From positions 1 through 21,551 of IMG/VR virus record IMGVR_UViG_3300013131_003718: a stretch of 21,551 bases of DNA; one strand, written 5' to 3'. A program made the position numbers and the translations under genes. The notes under the pieces are model-generated. The model was given only the letters and a program-made list of their open reading frames with translations. It made no database searches and was not told where the DNA came from. Source of the DNA: a virus. Position 1 is the first letter of the stretch. Every line of letters begins with the position of its first letter. Below, piece after piece: positions 1 through 6,154 of the stretch.

Positions 1-1
1 A

Positions 2-229
2 GTGATGATCCATCCTATCTCCGGTGGAGTTGGAGGTAATGTGTTCGAGGTGATCAATGAGTCTAAGGAACACAAGCGCATGCAGGATCAGATGGTAGAT
101 GCGATCGTCCGTGAGACCAAAGGCTCCAAGGCCGAGATCGAGAAGATCATGAAGTCCGGACACGACTTCTATCTGCTGCCAGAGCAAGCCGTCAAGCTTG
201 GTATCGTAGACAAGATAATTGGAGATTGA
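2..229 (+). CDS. ClpP-like serine protease, C-terminal part (5' end outside window)
   Basis: This is the last 75 codons of a ClpP-family serine peptidase whose start and nucleophile serine lie upstream of the window. The segment VMIHPISGG matches the region around the catalytic histidine of ClpP (MIHQP.GG in bacterial ClpP). The tail, with HDFYL and then AVKLGIVDKI, matches the conserved end of ClpP that carries the catalytic aspartate followed by A-V-x-x-G-L-V-D. So the His and probably the Asp of the triad are visible. In phages, ClpP-fold proteins often serve as prohead or scaffold maturation proteases, but a role in host-protein turnover is equally possible because no capsid genes are in view. 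The GTG at position 2 is an internal valine codon, not a start. Codon use looks GC-richer than in the gene that follows. Confidence 0.85.
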   Translation: MMIHPISGGVGGNVFEVINESKEHKRMQDQMVDAIVRETKGSKAEIEKIMKSGHDFYLLPEQAVKLGIVDKIIGD

Positions 230-244
230 CCAATAATTAGAACC

Positions 245-616
245 ATGATCCTATATCATGGCACCAAAAAAAGCAACCTTCCTGGCATTCTTAACTCAGG
301 TTTAAGAGCAGGTTTTGGATGGGGTGCAGATAATCCTGGTGTCTTTCTGTCTAAAGATCCCGAAAATGCATTGTATTGGGCAAAAATGTCCGTGGAGAAG
401 TCAGGTGGTCAACACGATACTCCTGTGATCATTCAAGTCGACGTTCCAGAGGATGCAATTTCTAACATCATTCCAAGAAGAACAAGTTTCGCAAAAGAAG
501 GTGATGTTCAGTTTTTAGGTGCAATTCCAAGTGGTTGGGTTAGTCCTTATGTTCAAGTAAGATCTGAAGAAACACGATTACTGAAGAAATTGGTAAGAGA
601 ATTCTTGAAACACTAG
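245..616 (+). CDS. ADP-ribosyltransferase-like (KptA/PARP-type fold) small protein
   Basis: A 123-residue protein that begins MILYHGT. The YHGT motif (His5), followed by a GILNSGL helix, then VFLSKDPENALYWA (Tyr44), is the pattern of the H-Y-[EDQ] branch of ADP-ribosyltransferase folds (Tpt1/KptA and PARP-like proteins). The C-terminal part, around GAIPSGWV near residues 92-99, resembles the 'G-x-IPP-x-x-I' end seen in small phage and bacterial proteins of this kind. The third catalytic position is not clear; Gln89 is one candidate. It may modify a host protein or nucleic acid with NAD, or remove an RNA 2'-phosphate; the substrate cannot be read from the sequence. No good Shine-Dalgarno precedes the ATG. 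By eye it is AT-richer than the flanking ClpP and helicase genes, which fits a separately acquired cargo gene. The fold call is fairly safe; the activity is inference. Confidence 0.65.
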   Translation: MILYHGTKKSNLPGILNSGLRAGFGWGADNPGVFLSKDPENALYWAKMSVEKSGGQHDTPVIIQVDVPEDAISNIIPRRTSFAKEGDVQFLGAIPSGWVSPYVQVRSEETRLLKKLVREFLKH

Positions 617-655
617 TGTAAAGAGAGCCTCAGGTAGTTTATTGTACAGGCAACC

Positions 656-2305
656 ATGCCTAAACATGACTACGTGAGGTATTTCCCATTTGATAGGATC
701 CGTCCTGAACAACGTAAGGCGATTGAATTCGCCCTCGACGCCTATGAATCAGGCAAGAAAGCCGTCCTCCTAGAAATGGGAACGGGTACAGGCAAATCGG
801 CCACAGGTATCTGCATCGCACGTTACATGGAGGCACATGCTCCTGTGATTAAGGATGAGGAGGGAATGCCTCTCACCGGTGCCTACGTGATCACCACCCA
901 GAAGATACTCCAAGAGCAGTACATGGACGACTTTGGGCCTCAATCCGGACGAAATCTCATTCGTACCATCAAGTCTGCATCTAACTACAGGTGTAAGCAC
1001 TACTCCGATAATTCATGTTCGGAGTCAAAACGTTTACTTCTCAAACTTGGCAAGCAGGTGGCAGGAACTGATTTCGCAAAGACTTGCAAGAACGAGTGCA
1101 CATACTCCCTGGAAAAACAGGACTTTATCGAGTGTCCAATCTCCATCACGAATTTCTCCTATTTTCTGGCGGAGACCACATACGCAGGAAAGTTAACTCC
1201 TCGTGCCCTCCTGGTGGTGGACGAGTGCCACAACACGGAAACGGAACTGGGCAAGTTCATCGAAGTGAGTTTCTCTGAGAAGTTCGCTCGAGATGTTCTC
1301 AAGTGCAAGATCCCGAAGCTGGACACTCAGGAGGCGGTTCTCGAGTGGGTGAAGGGTACATACCGCAAGGCAGTGAACAAGTACGTTCGAGAACTGGAGA
1401 AGAACCTCGTGAGATTATCCGATTCGGAAGGTCAAGGAGAGTTCTCGAAGCAGTACGAGATGCTTGAGAAGCACACCGGTAAGATCGATCAGTTCATTGA
1501 GGTATATAACCCAACCAATTGGGTGATGAATGTGGCCTATCCACAAGAGGGCAACCGCAGGGGAGCCCGCAAGTTTGAATTCAAACCCGTGGATCTGGGA
1601 CCGTACTCACAGAAGGTATTCCTTCGATCCGGAGCTCGAACCCTGATGATGAGTGCCACCGTTGTGGACCATGAGGTGTTTTGCAAATCTATCGGCCTAG
1701 ATCCTGCCGATGTTGCCTATCTTCGAATTGGATCTCCCTTCCCGGTGGAGAATAGGCCGGCCCACTACATTCCTGTAGGTTCTATGGGCAGAGATGCCAT
1801 CGACAAGACCTTACCGGTGATGGCCGAGGCTCTTAAGATGATTCTTGAGAAACATCCAAATGAGAAGGGTATCATCCATACCGCCAACTATAAAGTCGCC
1901 AAGTACCTAGTTGAGAACGTCAAGACTAATAGGTTCCTTACACACGAGTCTGGTAACAGGGACGAGGTGCTTAAATTCCATGTGACCTGCTCAGAACCTA
2001 CGGTTCTCTTGTCTCCATCGATGATGGAAGGTGTAGATCTTGCCGACGACGCCTCGAGGTTCCAGATCCTTTGTAAGGTTCCTTTCCCCTATCTTGGTGA
2101 CCTTGTTATCAAGAAAAGGATGGAGAAGGACAAGATGTGGTATCCTTACACCACTGCAAAGTCGGTGATTCAGGCTTTCGGACGATCCATTCGAAACGAG
2201 AAGGATCATGCAGTCTCCTACATCCTCGACGCTGACTGGGGCAGGTTCTACTCACGTAACTTACACATGTTTCCACAAGAATTCAGGTCTTCCTTCGTCA
2301 AATAA
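656..2305 (+). CDS. XPD/DinG-like superfamily 2 DNA helicase with Fe-S cysteines
   Basis: A 549-aa ATP-dependent helicase. Walker A is at residues 41-48 (MGTGTGKS). The DECH form of the DEAD/DEAH box is at 189-192 (VVDECH). Motif VI is QAFGRSIRNE starting near residue 506, with the arginines expected for ATP hydrolysis. Between Walker A and DECH lie cysteines at about 113, 121, 144, 148 and 160. Four of them could ligate the 4Fe-4S cluster typical of the XPD/Rad3/DinG group, which unwinds DNA 5' to 3'. SATVVDHEVF near residues 334-343 matches motif III of this family (x-SAT). It probably acts in phage DNA replication, recombination or repair, removing forks, flaps or R-loops. The gene is well separated from the ART-like gene (39 bases). 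Codon use is GC-rich with many C- and G-ending codons, unlike the structural genes downstream. An Fe-S cluster is inferred from cysteine position only. Confidence 0.9.
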   Translation: MPKHDYVRYFPFDRIRPEQRKAIEFALDAYESGKKAVLLEMGTGTGKSATGICIARYMEAHAPVIKDEEGMPLTGAYVITTQKILQEQYMDDFGPQSGRNLIRTIKSASNYRCKHYSDNSCSESKRLLLKLGKQVAGTDFAKTCKNECTYSLEKQDFIECPISITNFSYFLAETTYAGKLTPRALLVVDECHNTETELGKFIEVSFSEKFARDVLKCKIPKLDTQEAVLEWVKGTYRKAVNKYVRELEKNLVRLSDSEGQGEFSKQYEMLEKHTGKIDQFIEVYNPTNWVMNVAYPQEGNRRGARKFEFKPVDLGPYSQKVFLRSGARTLMMSATVVDHEVFCKSIGLDPADVAYLRIGSPFPVENRPAHYIPVGSMGRDAIDKTLPVMAEALKMILEKHPNEKGIIHTANYKVAKYLVENVKTNRFLTHESGNRDEVLKFHVTCSEPTVLLSPSMMEGVDLADDASRFQILCKVPFPYLGDLVIKKRMEKDKMWYPYTTAKSVIQAFGRSIRNEKDHAVSYILDADWGRFYSRNLHMFPQEFRSSFVK

Positions 2306-2317
2306 AGTTTACTTTAT
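2302..2317. repeat. AT-rich inverted repeat over the helicase stop codon
   Basis: ATAAAGT-TT-ACTTTAT is a perfect dyad with 7-base arms that includes the TAA stop of the helicase gene. It is not followed by a T-run, so it is a poor terminator. Its symmetry and position, ahead of the Hc1-like gene, would fit a protein-binding site, but nothing else supports that. Confidence 0.3.
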
Positions 2318-2334
2318 AGAAGGCGACCATATAT

Positions 2335-2350
2335 TCCTGATTCAGGAGGT
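2335..2350 (+). promoter_or_regulatory. Strong Shine-Dalgarno inside an inverted repeat, leader of Hc1-like gene
   Basis: AGGAGGT at 2344-2350 is a full-strength Shine-Dalgarno, the best in the window, 11 bases before the ATG at 2362. It overlaps the perfect dyad TCCTGA-T-TCAGGA (2335-2347). The dyad's one-base centre is too tight for a normal RNA hairpin, but an operator protein or alternative pairing of the SD is possible. High translation of the downstream DNA-binding protein is expected, with possible repression at this site. Confidence 0.55.
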
Positions 2351-2361
2351 CACATTAACAA

Positions 2362-2565
2362 ATGAGTGATAACCCAATTGCATCGAAGTGGAATGAGTTG
2401 AAGACCCTCGTGGAGAGCCTCGAGGCTGACGTTGCCAAGAACGCGAAGGGCGTTGCGGCTGCTGGTGTCCGAGCTCGTAAGGGTCTTCGACAACTTCAGA
2501 CAAGTGCTAAGGAGCTTGTCAAGCTCACACTTGAGACTGATAAGGCCGAAAAGGAAAAGGCTTGA
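2362..2565 (+). CDS. Histone H1-like (Hc1-type) small nucleoid protein
   Basis: A 67-aa protein resembling the N-terminal domain of chlamydial Hc1-type histone H1-like proteins. The pattern L-x-x-L-x-E-S-L-x-x-D-x-x-K (residues 13-26), then a glycine, an alanine-rich stretch with R-x-R-K-G (37-41), L-x-x-L and AKEL (49-52), follows that family from memory. It is rich in lysine and alanine and should be mostly helical. Hc1 compacts DNA; a phage version could package or shield phage DNA, or silence host DNA. The lysine-rich C-terminal tail of chlamydial Hc1 is absent. However, the next protein (2615-2917) ends in a KPKKKSAVKKKE tail, so a split function is conceivable. A strong SD precedes it and a hairpin terminator follows only 6 bases after the stop, so it probably ends a transcript. 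A relation to other small coiled-coil phage proteins cannot be excluded. Confidence 0.65.
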   Translation: MSDNPIASKWNELKTLVESLEADVAKNAKGVAAAGVRARKGLRQLQTSAKELVKLTLETDKAEKEKA

Positions 2566-2571
2566 CATAAT

Positions 2572-2604
2572 TAAAGGGCCCTCTAATGAGGGCCCTTTAT
2601 GTTT
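2572..2604 (+). terminator. Hairpin terminator after Hc1-like gene
   Basis: A 12-bp perfect stem, TAAAGGGCCCTC (2572-2583) with GAGGGCCCTTTA (2588-2599), closes a TAAT loop. The 3' side runs into TTTATGTTT. The GC core with flanking A- and T-rich arms is typical of an intrinsic terminator. The near-symmetric A and T flanks mean it could work on both strands, although the genes on both sides are on the + strand. Confidence 0.75.
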
Positions 2605-2614
2605 AGGAGACAAC

Positions 2615-2917
2615 ATGAGAGCTCAAAGAGCAGTCTTAAGAGAGATAGCCGAAAGAAATTTAAATCCAAAAATTGTCTACGTTGCAGGCAAGGATGGTCA
2701 ACTGGTCGAGAAAAAGAAGCCGGAGTTTAAGGCTTCAGAAGCGCCAAAAGTTGAAGACGTTATTGAGACATCAACACCTGCACAAGTGCAGATTGCCGAT
2801 GTCCCTGTCGAATCAGTGGGTGAAGAAGTAGATGTAGTCGAATCTGCACCTACGCAAGAAGAAGTCAAGCCAAAGAAAAAGTCAGCTGTCAAAAAGAAAG
2901 AAACTACTGACGAATAA
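2615..2917 (+). CDS. Small charged protein of unknown function, lysine-rich tail
   Basis: A 100-aa protein starting at ATG 2615, chosen because AGGAG (2605-2609) lies 5 bases upstream and because the terminator hairpin sits just before it; the frame is open further upstream but only across the Hc1-like gene. The N-terminus (MRAQRAVLREIAERNLNPKI, then VYVAGKDGQLVEKK) looks folded. The middle (about residues 40-84) is acidic, rich in Val, Glu, Pro and Thr, and probably disordered. The C-terminus is basic (KPKKKSAVKKKE). The function is not recognised. The basic tail resembles nucleic-acid-binding tails of Hc1-type histones, and the gene follows the Hc1-like gene. Its end overlaps the end of the convergent minus-strand sigma-like gene by 14 bases. 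Confidence 0.7.
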   Translation: MRAQRAVLREIAERNLNPKIVYVAGKDGQLVEKKKPEFKASEAPKVEDVIETSTPAQVQIADVPVESVGEEVDVVESAPTQEEVKPKKKSAVKKKETTDE

Positions 2918-3170
2918 AGTTTCTAATCTTCTGGTAGATATTTTTCTCAATCTGACAAATACGCATTCTCGTCAGGCCGTAGATCTTTCCTATCTCATTT
3001 AGGGTCAAAGGTCCGGCCTGAGTTGTTACAAGAATACAATTTTTGCCTTGCTCAAAATCTATCCATTGCTTGCAGTTTTTTCTCTCACAAACGCAATTGC
3101 TTTTCTCAATCGCATCGAAGCATCGTGAGTATTGTATGACAGGTAATGTTAATTTTTGGTTGTTGCTCAT
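2904..3170 (-). CDS. Sigma-70 region 4-like HTH protein with cysteine cluster
   Basis: An 88-aa protein and the only convincing minus-strand gene. Its C-terminal half, LTLNEIGKIYGLTRMRICQIE followed by a basic helix, matches sigma-70 region 4.2, whose usual form is TLxEIGxxxGVTRERIRQIE, the helix-turn-helix that contacts the -35 box. The N-terminal half carries Cys26-x-Cys28-x4-Cys33-x11-Cys45 around KQWIDFEQGKNC, a possible zinc- or Fe-S-binding site. It lacks sigma regions 2 and 3, so it is not a full sigma factor. It more likely acts as an accessory transcription regulator that recruits or redirects host RNA polymerase at phage promoters. It is convergent with the gene on its left (14-base overlap) and divergent from PhoH on its right, sharing a 59-base promoter region. 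No clear SD precedes its ATG. Confidence 0.75.
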   Translation of the reverse strand: MSNNQKLTLPVIQYSRCFDAIEKSNCVCERKNCKQWIDFEQGKNCILVTTQAGPLTLNEIGKIYGLTRMRICQIEKNIYQKIRNFIRQ

Positions 3171-3188
3171 AGATCTGTGTATGATAAT
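3156..3188 (+). promoter_or_regulatory. Candidate promoter for PhoH gene
   Basis: TATGATAAT at 3180-3188 contains a -10-like hexamer TATGAT. TTGGTT at 3156-3161 is a weak -35 with an 18-base spacer. It lies in the divergent gap between the sigma-like gene and PhoH. The hexamer ATAATT (3184-3189) recurs in several other gaps of the window. Confidence 0.35.
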
Positions 3189-3229
3189 TTAGCAAGGAAC
3201 AACTTTTGTATAAGTTGCACCCGAAACAC

Positions 3230-4636
3230 ATGAAGAAAACATACGTCCTTGACACAAACGTCCTTTTGAGCGATCCAAACTGTCTCAATAACTTTCAGGA
3301 TAATGATTTAATCATTCCCATCCTGGTTTTGGAAGAACTGGATAAACACAAAGGACGATCGGATGAGGTCGGTCGTGCAGCTAGAGAAGTCAACAGAATT
3401 CTTGACAAGATCAGCGAGTCAGGTTCACTTAAAGATGGTGTATCTCTTCCGCCTGGTGGCACTCTTAAAGTAATGTCATCGCCAACTGGCTACAGTGCGC
3501 TACTGCCGCCTGAACTTGTTCTTGGTTCCTCAGTAGACAATATGATTATTGGTTTCGCGCTGATGCTTCGTAAAGAAGTGCCTGAAGCAATCCTCGTGTC
3601 CAAGGACATAAATGTTCGAGTCAAGTGTTCTTCGTTGGGCCTTGAGGCGCAGGACTATCTTTCCAATAGAGCCACTGACTCTGCGGAACACCTCTATACA
3701 GGCGTGAAAGTTTTTACTGTTCCCTACGAAACGGTAGACATGTTCTACTCCTCTCGCGAATCGATCCACGTGAACAACGTGACGTCCGAAAAATTGTATC
3801 CAAACCAGATTGTGGTGATCAAATGTGTGGATCCTGATGGAAATACCATTAAGTCTGCGATCGCCCGTGTAAAAGGCGACATGCTTCATCACCTCAGAAA
3901 AATAGATCAAGTCTTTGGTGTGAAACCAAGGAATAAAGAACAGACATTTTCTATCGAACTCCTGATGGATCCAAGCGTCAGATTGGTGACACTCACAGGT
4001 AAGGCTGGTTGCGGAAAAACTCTCATCGCCATCGCGGCAGGTCTTGAACAACTTGAAGCCATGGGTAATGAAGGTCCGTATCAGAAACTCATTGTGTCCC
4101 GCCCAGTTCAGCCTGTCGGCAGAGACATCGGATTCCTCCCAGGCACCCTCGCCGAGAAGATGGAACCGTGGATCGCTCCTATCAGGGATAACCTCGAATA
4201 CCTCCTCAATAGCAAGTCTGGAAAAAGAGGACCTACTCGAGGCAAGAAGAAGATGGATGAGCTTGCAGGAGGAAGCGGAACTTCAGGACTTAGCAAAGAC
4301 CCCTTCCTCGAGTTAATGCAGTCGAAAGGTCTCATTGAGGTGGAGGCGATCACTTTTATCAGAGGTCGATCCATTCCCAACGCCTTCATCATCATCGATG
4401 AAGCGCAGAACCTTTCGATGCACGAATTGAAGACTATCGTAACTCGAGCCGGTGAGGGCACAAAAATTATCCTAACCGGTGATGTAGAGCAGATAGACAA
4501 CAATCATGTAGACACGTTCACCAACGGCCTCACACATGCGGTTGAGAGGTTCAAGGACTATGATATCTCCGGACACGTGACTCTCTTGAAGGGAGAACGT
4601 AGTGAGTTGGCCACACTAGCTTCTAAGATTCTTTGA
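3230..4636 (+). CDS. phoH: PhoH-like protein with N-terminal PIN domain
   Basis: A 468-aa protein combining a PIN nuclease-type domain with a PhoH ATPase domain. The PIN part starts KKTYVLDTNVLLSDP (Asp8) and continues with VLEELDKH, SSVDNMIIG and VSKDINVRVK, giving the acidic residues of a PIN active site. The ATPase has Walker A GKAGCGKT at 257-264, the PhoH signature SRPVQPVGRDIGFLPG, Walker B FIIIDEAQN (Asp390, Glu391) and ILTGDVEQID. PIN-PhoH proteins are linked to RNA unwinding and cleavage; in phages, phoH is a common auxiliary gene of uncertain role. A linker with GKRGPTRGKKK separates the signature from Walker B. The start is ambiguous. ATG 3230 gives the N-terminus usual for the family but has no clear SD. 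TTG 3206 has AAGGA 7 bases upstream and would add 8 residues. Confidence 0.92.
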   Translation: MKKTYVLDTNVLLSDPNCLNNFQDNDLIIPILVLEELDKHKGRSDEVGRAAREVNRILDKISESGSLKDGVSLPPGGTLKVMSSPTGYSALLPPELVLGSSVDNMIIGFALMLRKEVPEAILVSKDINVRVKCSSLGLEAQDYLSNRATDSAEHLYTGVKVFTVPYETVDMFYSSRESIHVNNVTSEKLYPNQIVVIKCVDPDGNTIKSAIARVKGDMLHHLRKIDQVFGVKPRNKEQTFSIELLMDPSVRLVTLTGKAGCGKTLIAIAAGLEQLEAMGNEGPYQKLIVSRPVQPVGRDIGFLPGTLAEKMEPWIAPIRDNLEYLLNSKSGKRGPTRGKKKMDELAGGSGTSGLSKDPFLELMQSKGLIEVEAITFIRGRSIPNAFIIIDEAQNLSMHELKTIVTRAGEGTKIILTGDVEQIDNNHVDTFTNGLTHAVERFKDYDISGHVTLLKGERSELATLASKIL

Positions 4637-4647
4637 TGCCATAATGT

Positions 4648-4676
4648 TTGGCGAAAACTCATGCATCCTGCATAAT
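4648..4676 (+). promoter_or_regulatory. Candidate promoter for the structural gene block
   Basis: TTGGCG (4648-4653), a 17-base spacer, then CATAAT (4671-4676), five of six matches to the -10 consensus. Transcription would begin near 4683, about 17 bases before the ATG at 4700. A short dyad, ATGCA-TCC-TGCAT (4661-4673), covers the spacer and part of the -10 and could be an operator. It sits exactly between PhoH and the first structural gene. Confidence 0.45.
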
Positions 4677-4699
4677 TTTTCTTGCGCGCAGCTGCAATC

Positions 4700-6154
4700 A
4701 TGAGTGGCATTCTTAACAACAAATCTAGAATCATAGACGCCATGTTAACTTCCGAAGGAAGAAGACAAATGGCAGAAGGGACTTTTGAAGTTTCTTATGT
4801 GACTTTTACCGACTCAGGTGTCTCTTACATTCCCGATTCGGTCAATGGACATGATGATCCTACGAAAAAAATATACTTTGAAGCTTGTAACTTACCTCAA
4901 GATCAAATAACATTTGAAGCCAATGATGAAGGAAATCTTCTGCCTTTCAGAGAGCAGAACATAAGACTCGACACATCAGGCATTTCGATGCCGTCAACCA
5001 ATTCTCAGGCACAGCTAAACAACGGCAGATTGAGTGCCTATCAATTACACCACGGAAGAATAGTAAAAACAAGTAACTTGTCGCAAAATTTGTCTGATGA
5101 CAACTGCGGCTTTATCTACTCTGATATTTCTGGTGTGACAGGCAGCATTCTCGTTAGATCTAGCGTTAACGCCGGATCTTTTACGACAACAGCACCTACT
5201 CCTGGAGGACCTTACATTTCTTATGTCGGGTCCAAAGGCGGTTTGGGGGCAAGTACTTTTGCTCAAGTTATCTCAGGAGCGATAGAGAGCCTAAGGCAAT
5301 TGTCAGGTGGTCCTGATGTCGTAACTTACGTGAAAGATAATGTTGTTTATTTCGATTCTGGCAAATCGTTCATAGGAACCAAGATATTGGCGACTGGCTC
5401 CCTGTCGTCTCCATTGTCGATAAACGAAGGATCTATTGGTGGAAATTTAGTCGTCAATGAAGTAGAGAACGCTTCATTTGCATCGCAGATAAAAGATGTC
5501 CTCACATCATCGATCGATAACTTCATTGAATTACAGACGATATCTTCGGTCAACAGGCTTTTCGAAGACGACAAATTCGTTCTTTCAACGAACGAGTTAA
5601 GTTTCGATCTGTCAAAAACCAGCAGCAAAGCGACCAGAGCATTTAGAGAGTCTCCTCCTTCTTTGAACTCGATTGATTCTCTCTTTAATGACGACAAGTT
5701 AAGTCACTTAGAAAATTTTATGTACTTACCTCCCATCGTCAAGACATCGGATTCTAGAGTACCAGATAAAACTAGGGTAGAGAATTTGACTCCTTATCTT
5801 CTTGGAAACTATCCTTCTTGGGGAGATAATGAGAAGAAACTAACGTATTCAAAGTTACTTTCACAGCTATTTGAGTTTGAAGATATCAGCAATCCTGTTT
5901 ATTTTGAGCAAACTTCTCTGGGCAATAAAGTCATTGGACAGTTTTTTGAAGTCACCAATAACTCGGTTAGCAAATTAGACGTAGTTGACTTTGGAAACAT
6001 GACAGACAACTTGGAAGGCTACAATACGAAAAGGGTCTTCTTTGTTGGGAAAACATTTTTAGACAACAGAGGAACTACTTGTTTCGTTAACATGTTTACG
6101 TTAATATTTTCACGAGATGAGAGAAGAACAACAACTTACGAGGTCAATAAATGA
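4700..6154 (+). CDS. Virion structural protein with N-terminal 'LTxxGRxxxA' module
   Basis: A 484-aa protein. ATG 4700 was chosen over TTG 4682 because the conserved module begins at MSGILNN. The segment RIIDAMLTSEGRRQMAEGTFEV, with its following FTDSGVSY and FEA, aligns with the start of the 249-aa protein at 14898 (IILDAVLTDYGRQRLA, then DDEVDY and FEA). This module is common near the N-terminus of structural proteins of large marine-type phages, from memory. The rest is Ser-, Asn- and Thr-rich with beta character and no recognised enzyme motif. The stop overlaps the next start (ATGA), implying translational coupling with the 918-aa protein. A tail or baseplate role is inferred from neighbours. 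A candidate promoter lies just upstream. Confidence 0.75.
   Translation: MSGILNNKSRIIDAMLTSEGRRQMAEGTFEVSYVTFTDSGVSYIPDSVNGHDDPTKKIYFEACNLPQDQITFEANDEGNLLPFREQNIRLDTSGISMPSTNSQAQLNNGRLSAYQLHHGRIVKTSNLSQNLSDDNCGFIYSDISGVTGSILVRSSVNAGSFTTTAPTPGGPYISYVGSKGGLGASTFAQVISGAIESLRQLSGGPDVVTYVKDNVVYFDSGKSFIGTKILATGSLSSPLSINEGSIGGNLVVNEVENASFASQIKDVLTSSIDNFIELQTISSVNRLFEDDKFVLSTNELSFDLSKTSSKATRAFRESPPSLNSIDSLFNDDKLSHLENFMYLPPIVKTSDSRVPDKTRVENLTPYLLGNYPSWGDNEKKLTYSKLLSQLFEFEDISNPVYFEQTSLGNKVIGQFFEVTNNSVSKLDVVDFGNMTDNLEGYNTKRVFFVGKTFLDNRGTTCFVNMFTLIFSRDERRTTTYEVNK

Noticed and set aside
2562-2590. Perfect -35 hexamer TTGACA at 2562-2567 over the stop of the Hc1-like gene
   Set aside because: No acceptable -10 at 16-18 bases; that position falls in the terminator hairpin.
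2432-2614. Upstream extension of the 100-aa gene
   Set aside because: It overlaps the Hc1-like gene out of frame and crosses the terminator; ATG 2615 has its own SD.
2350-2616. 88-aa open frame on the minus strand
   Set aside because: It crosses the terminator hairpin and is antisense to the Hc1-like gene, which has a strong SD and a recognisable pattern.
2928-2945. Possible terminator hairpin ATCT-TCTGGT-AGAT with T-run between convergent genes
   Set aside because: Only a 4-bp AT-rich stem, too weak to claim.
3530-4051. 173-aa open frame on the minus strand
   Set aside because: Fully antisense to the PIN-PhoH gene; composition is a shadow of that gene and no motif or SD is seen.
4108-4503. 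131-aa open frame on the minus strand
   Set aside because: Antisense shadow of the PhoH ATPase domain.
4637-4699. tRNA or small RNA in the gap before the structural block
   Set aside because: No cloverleaf or stable long stem; a promoter explains the gap better.
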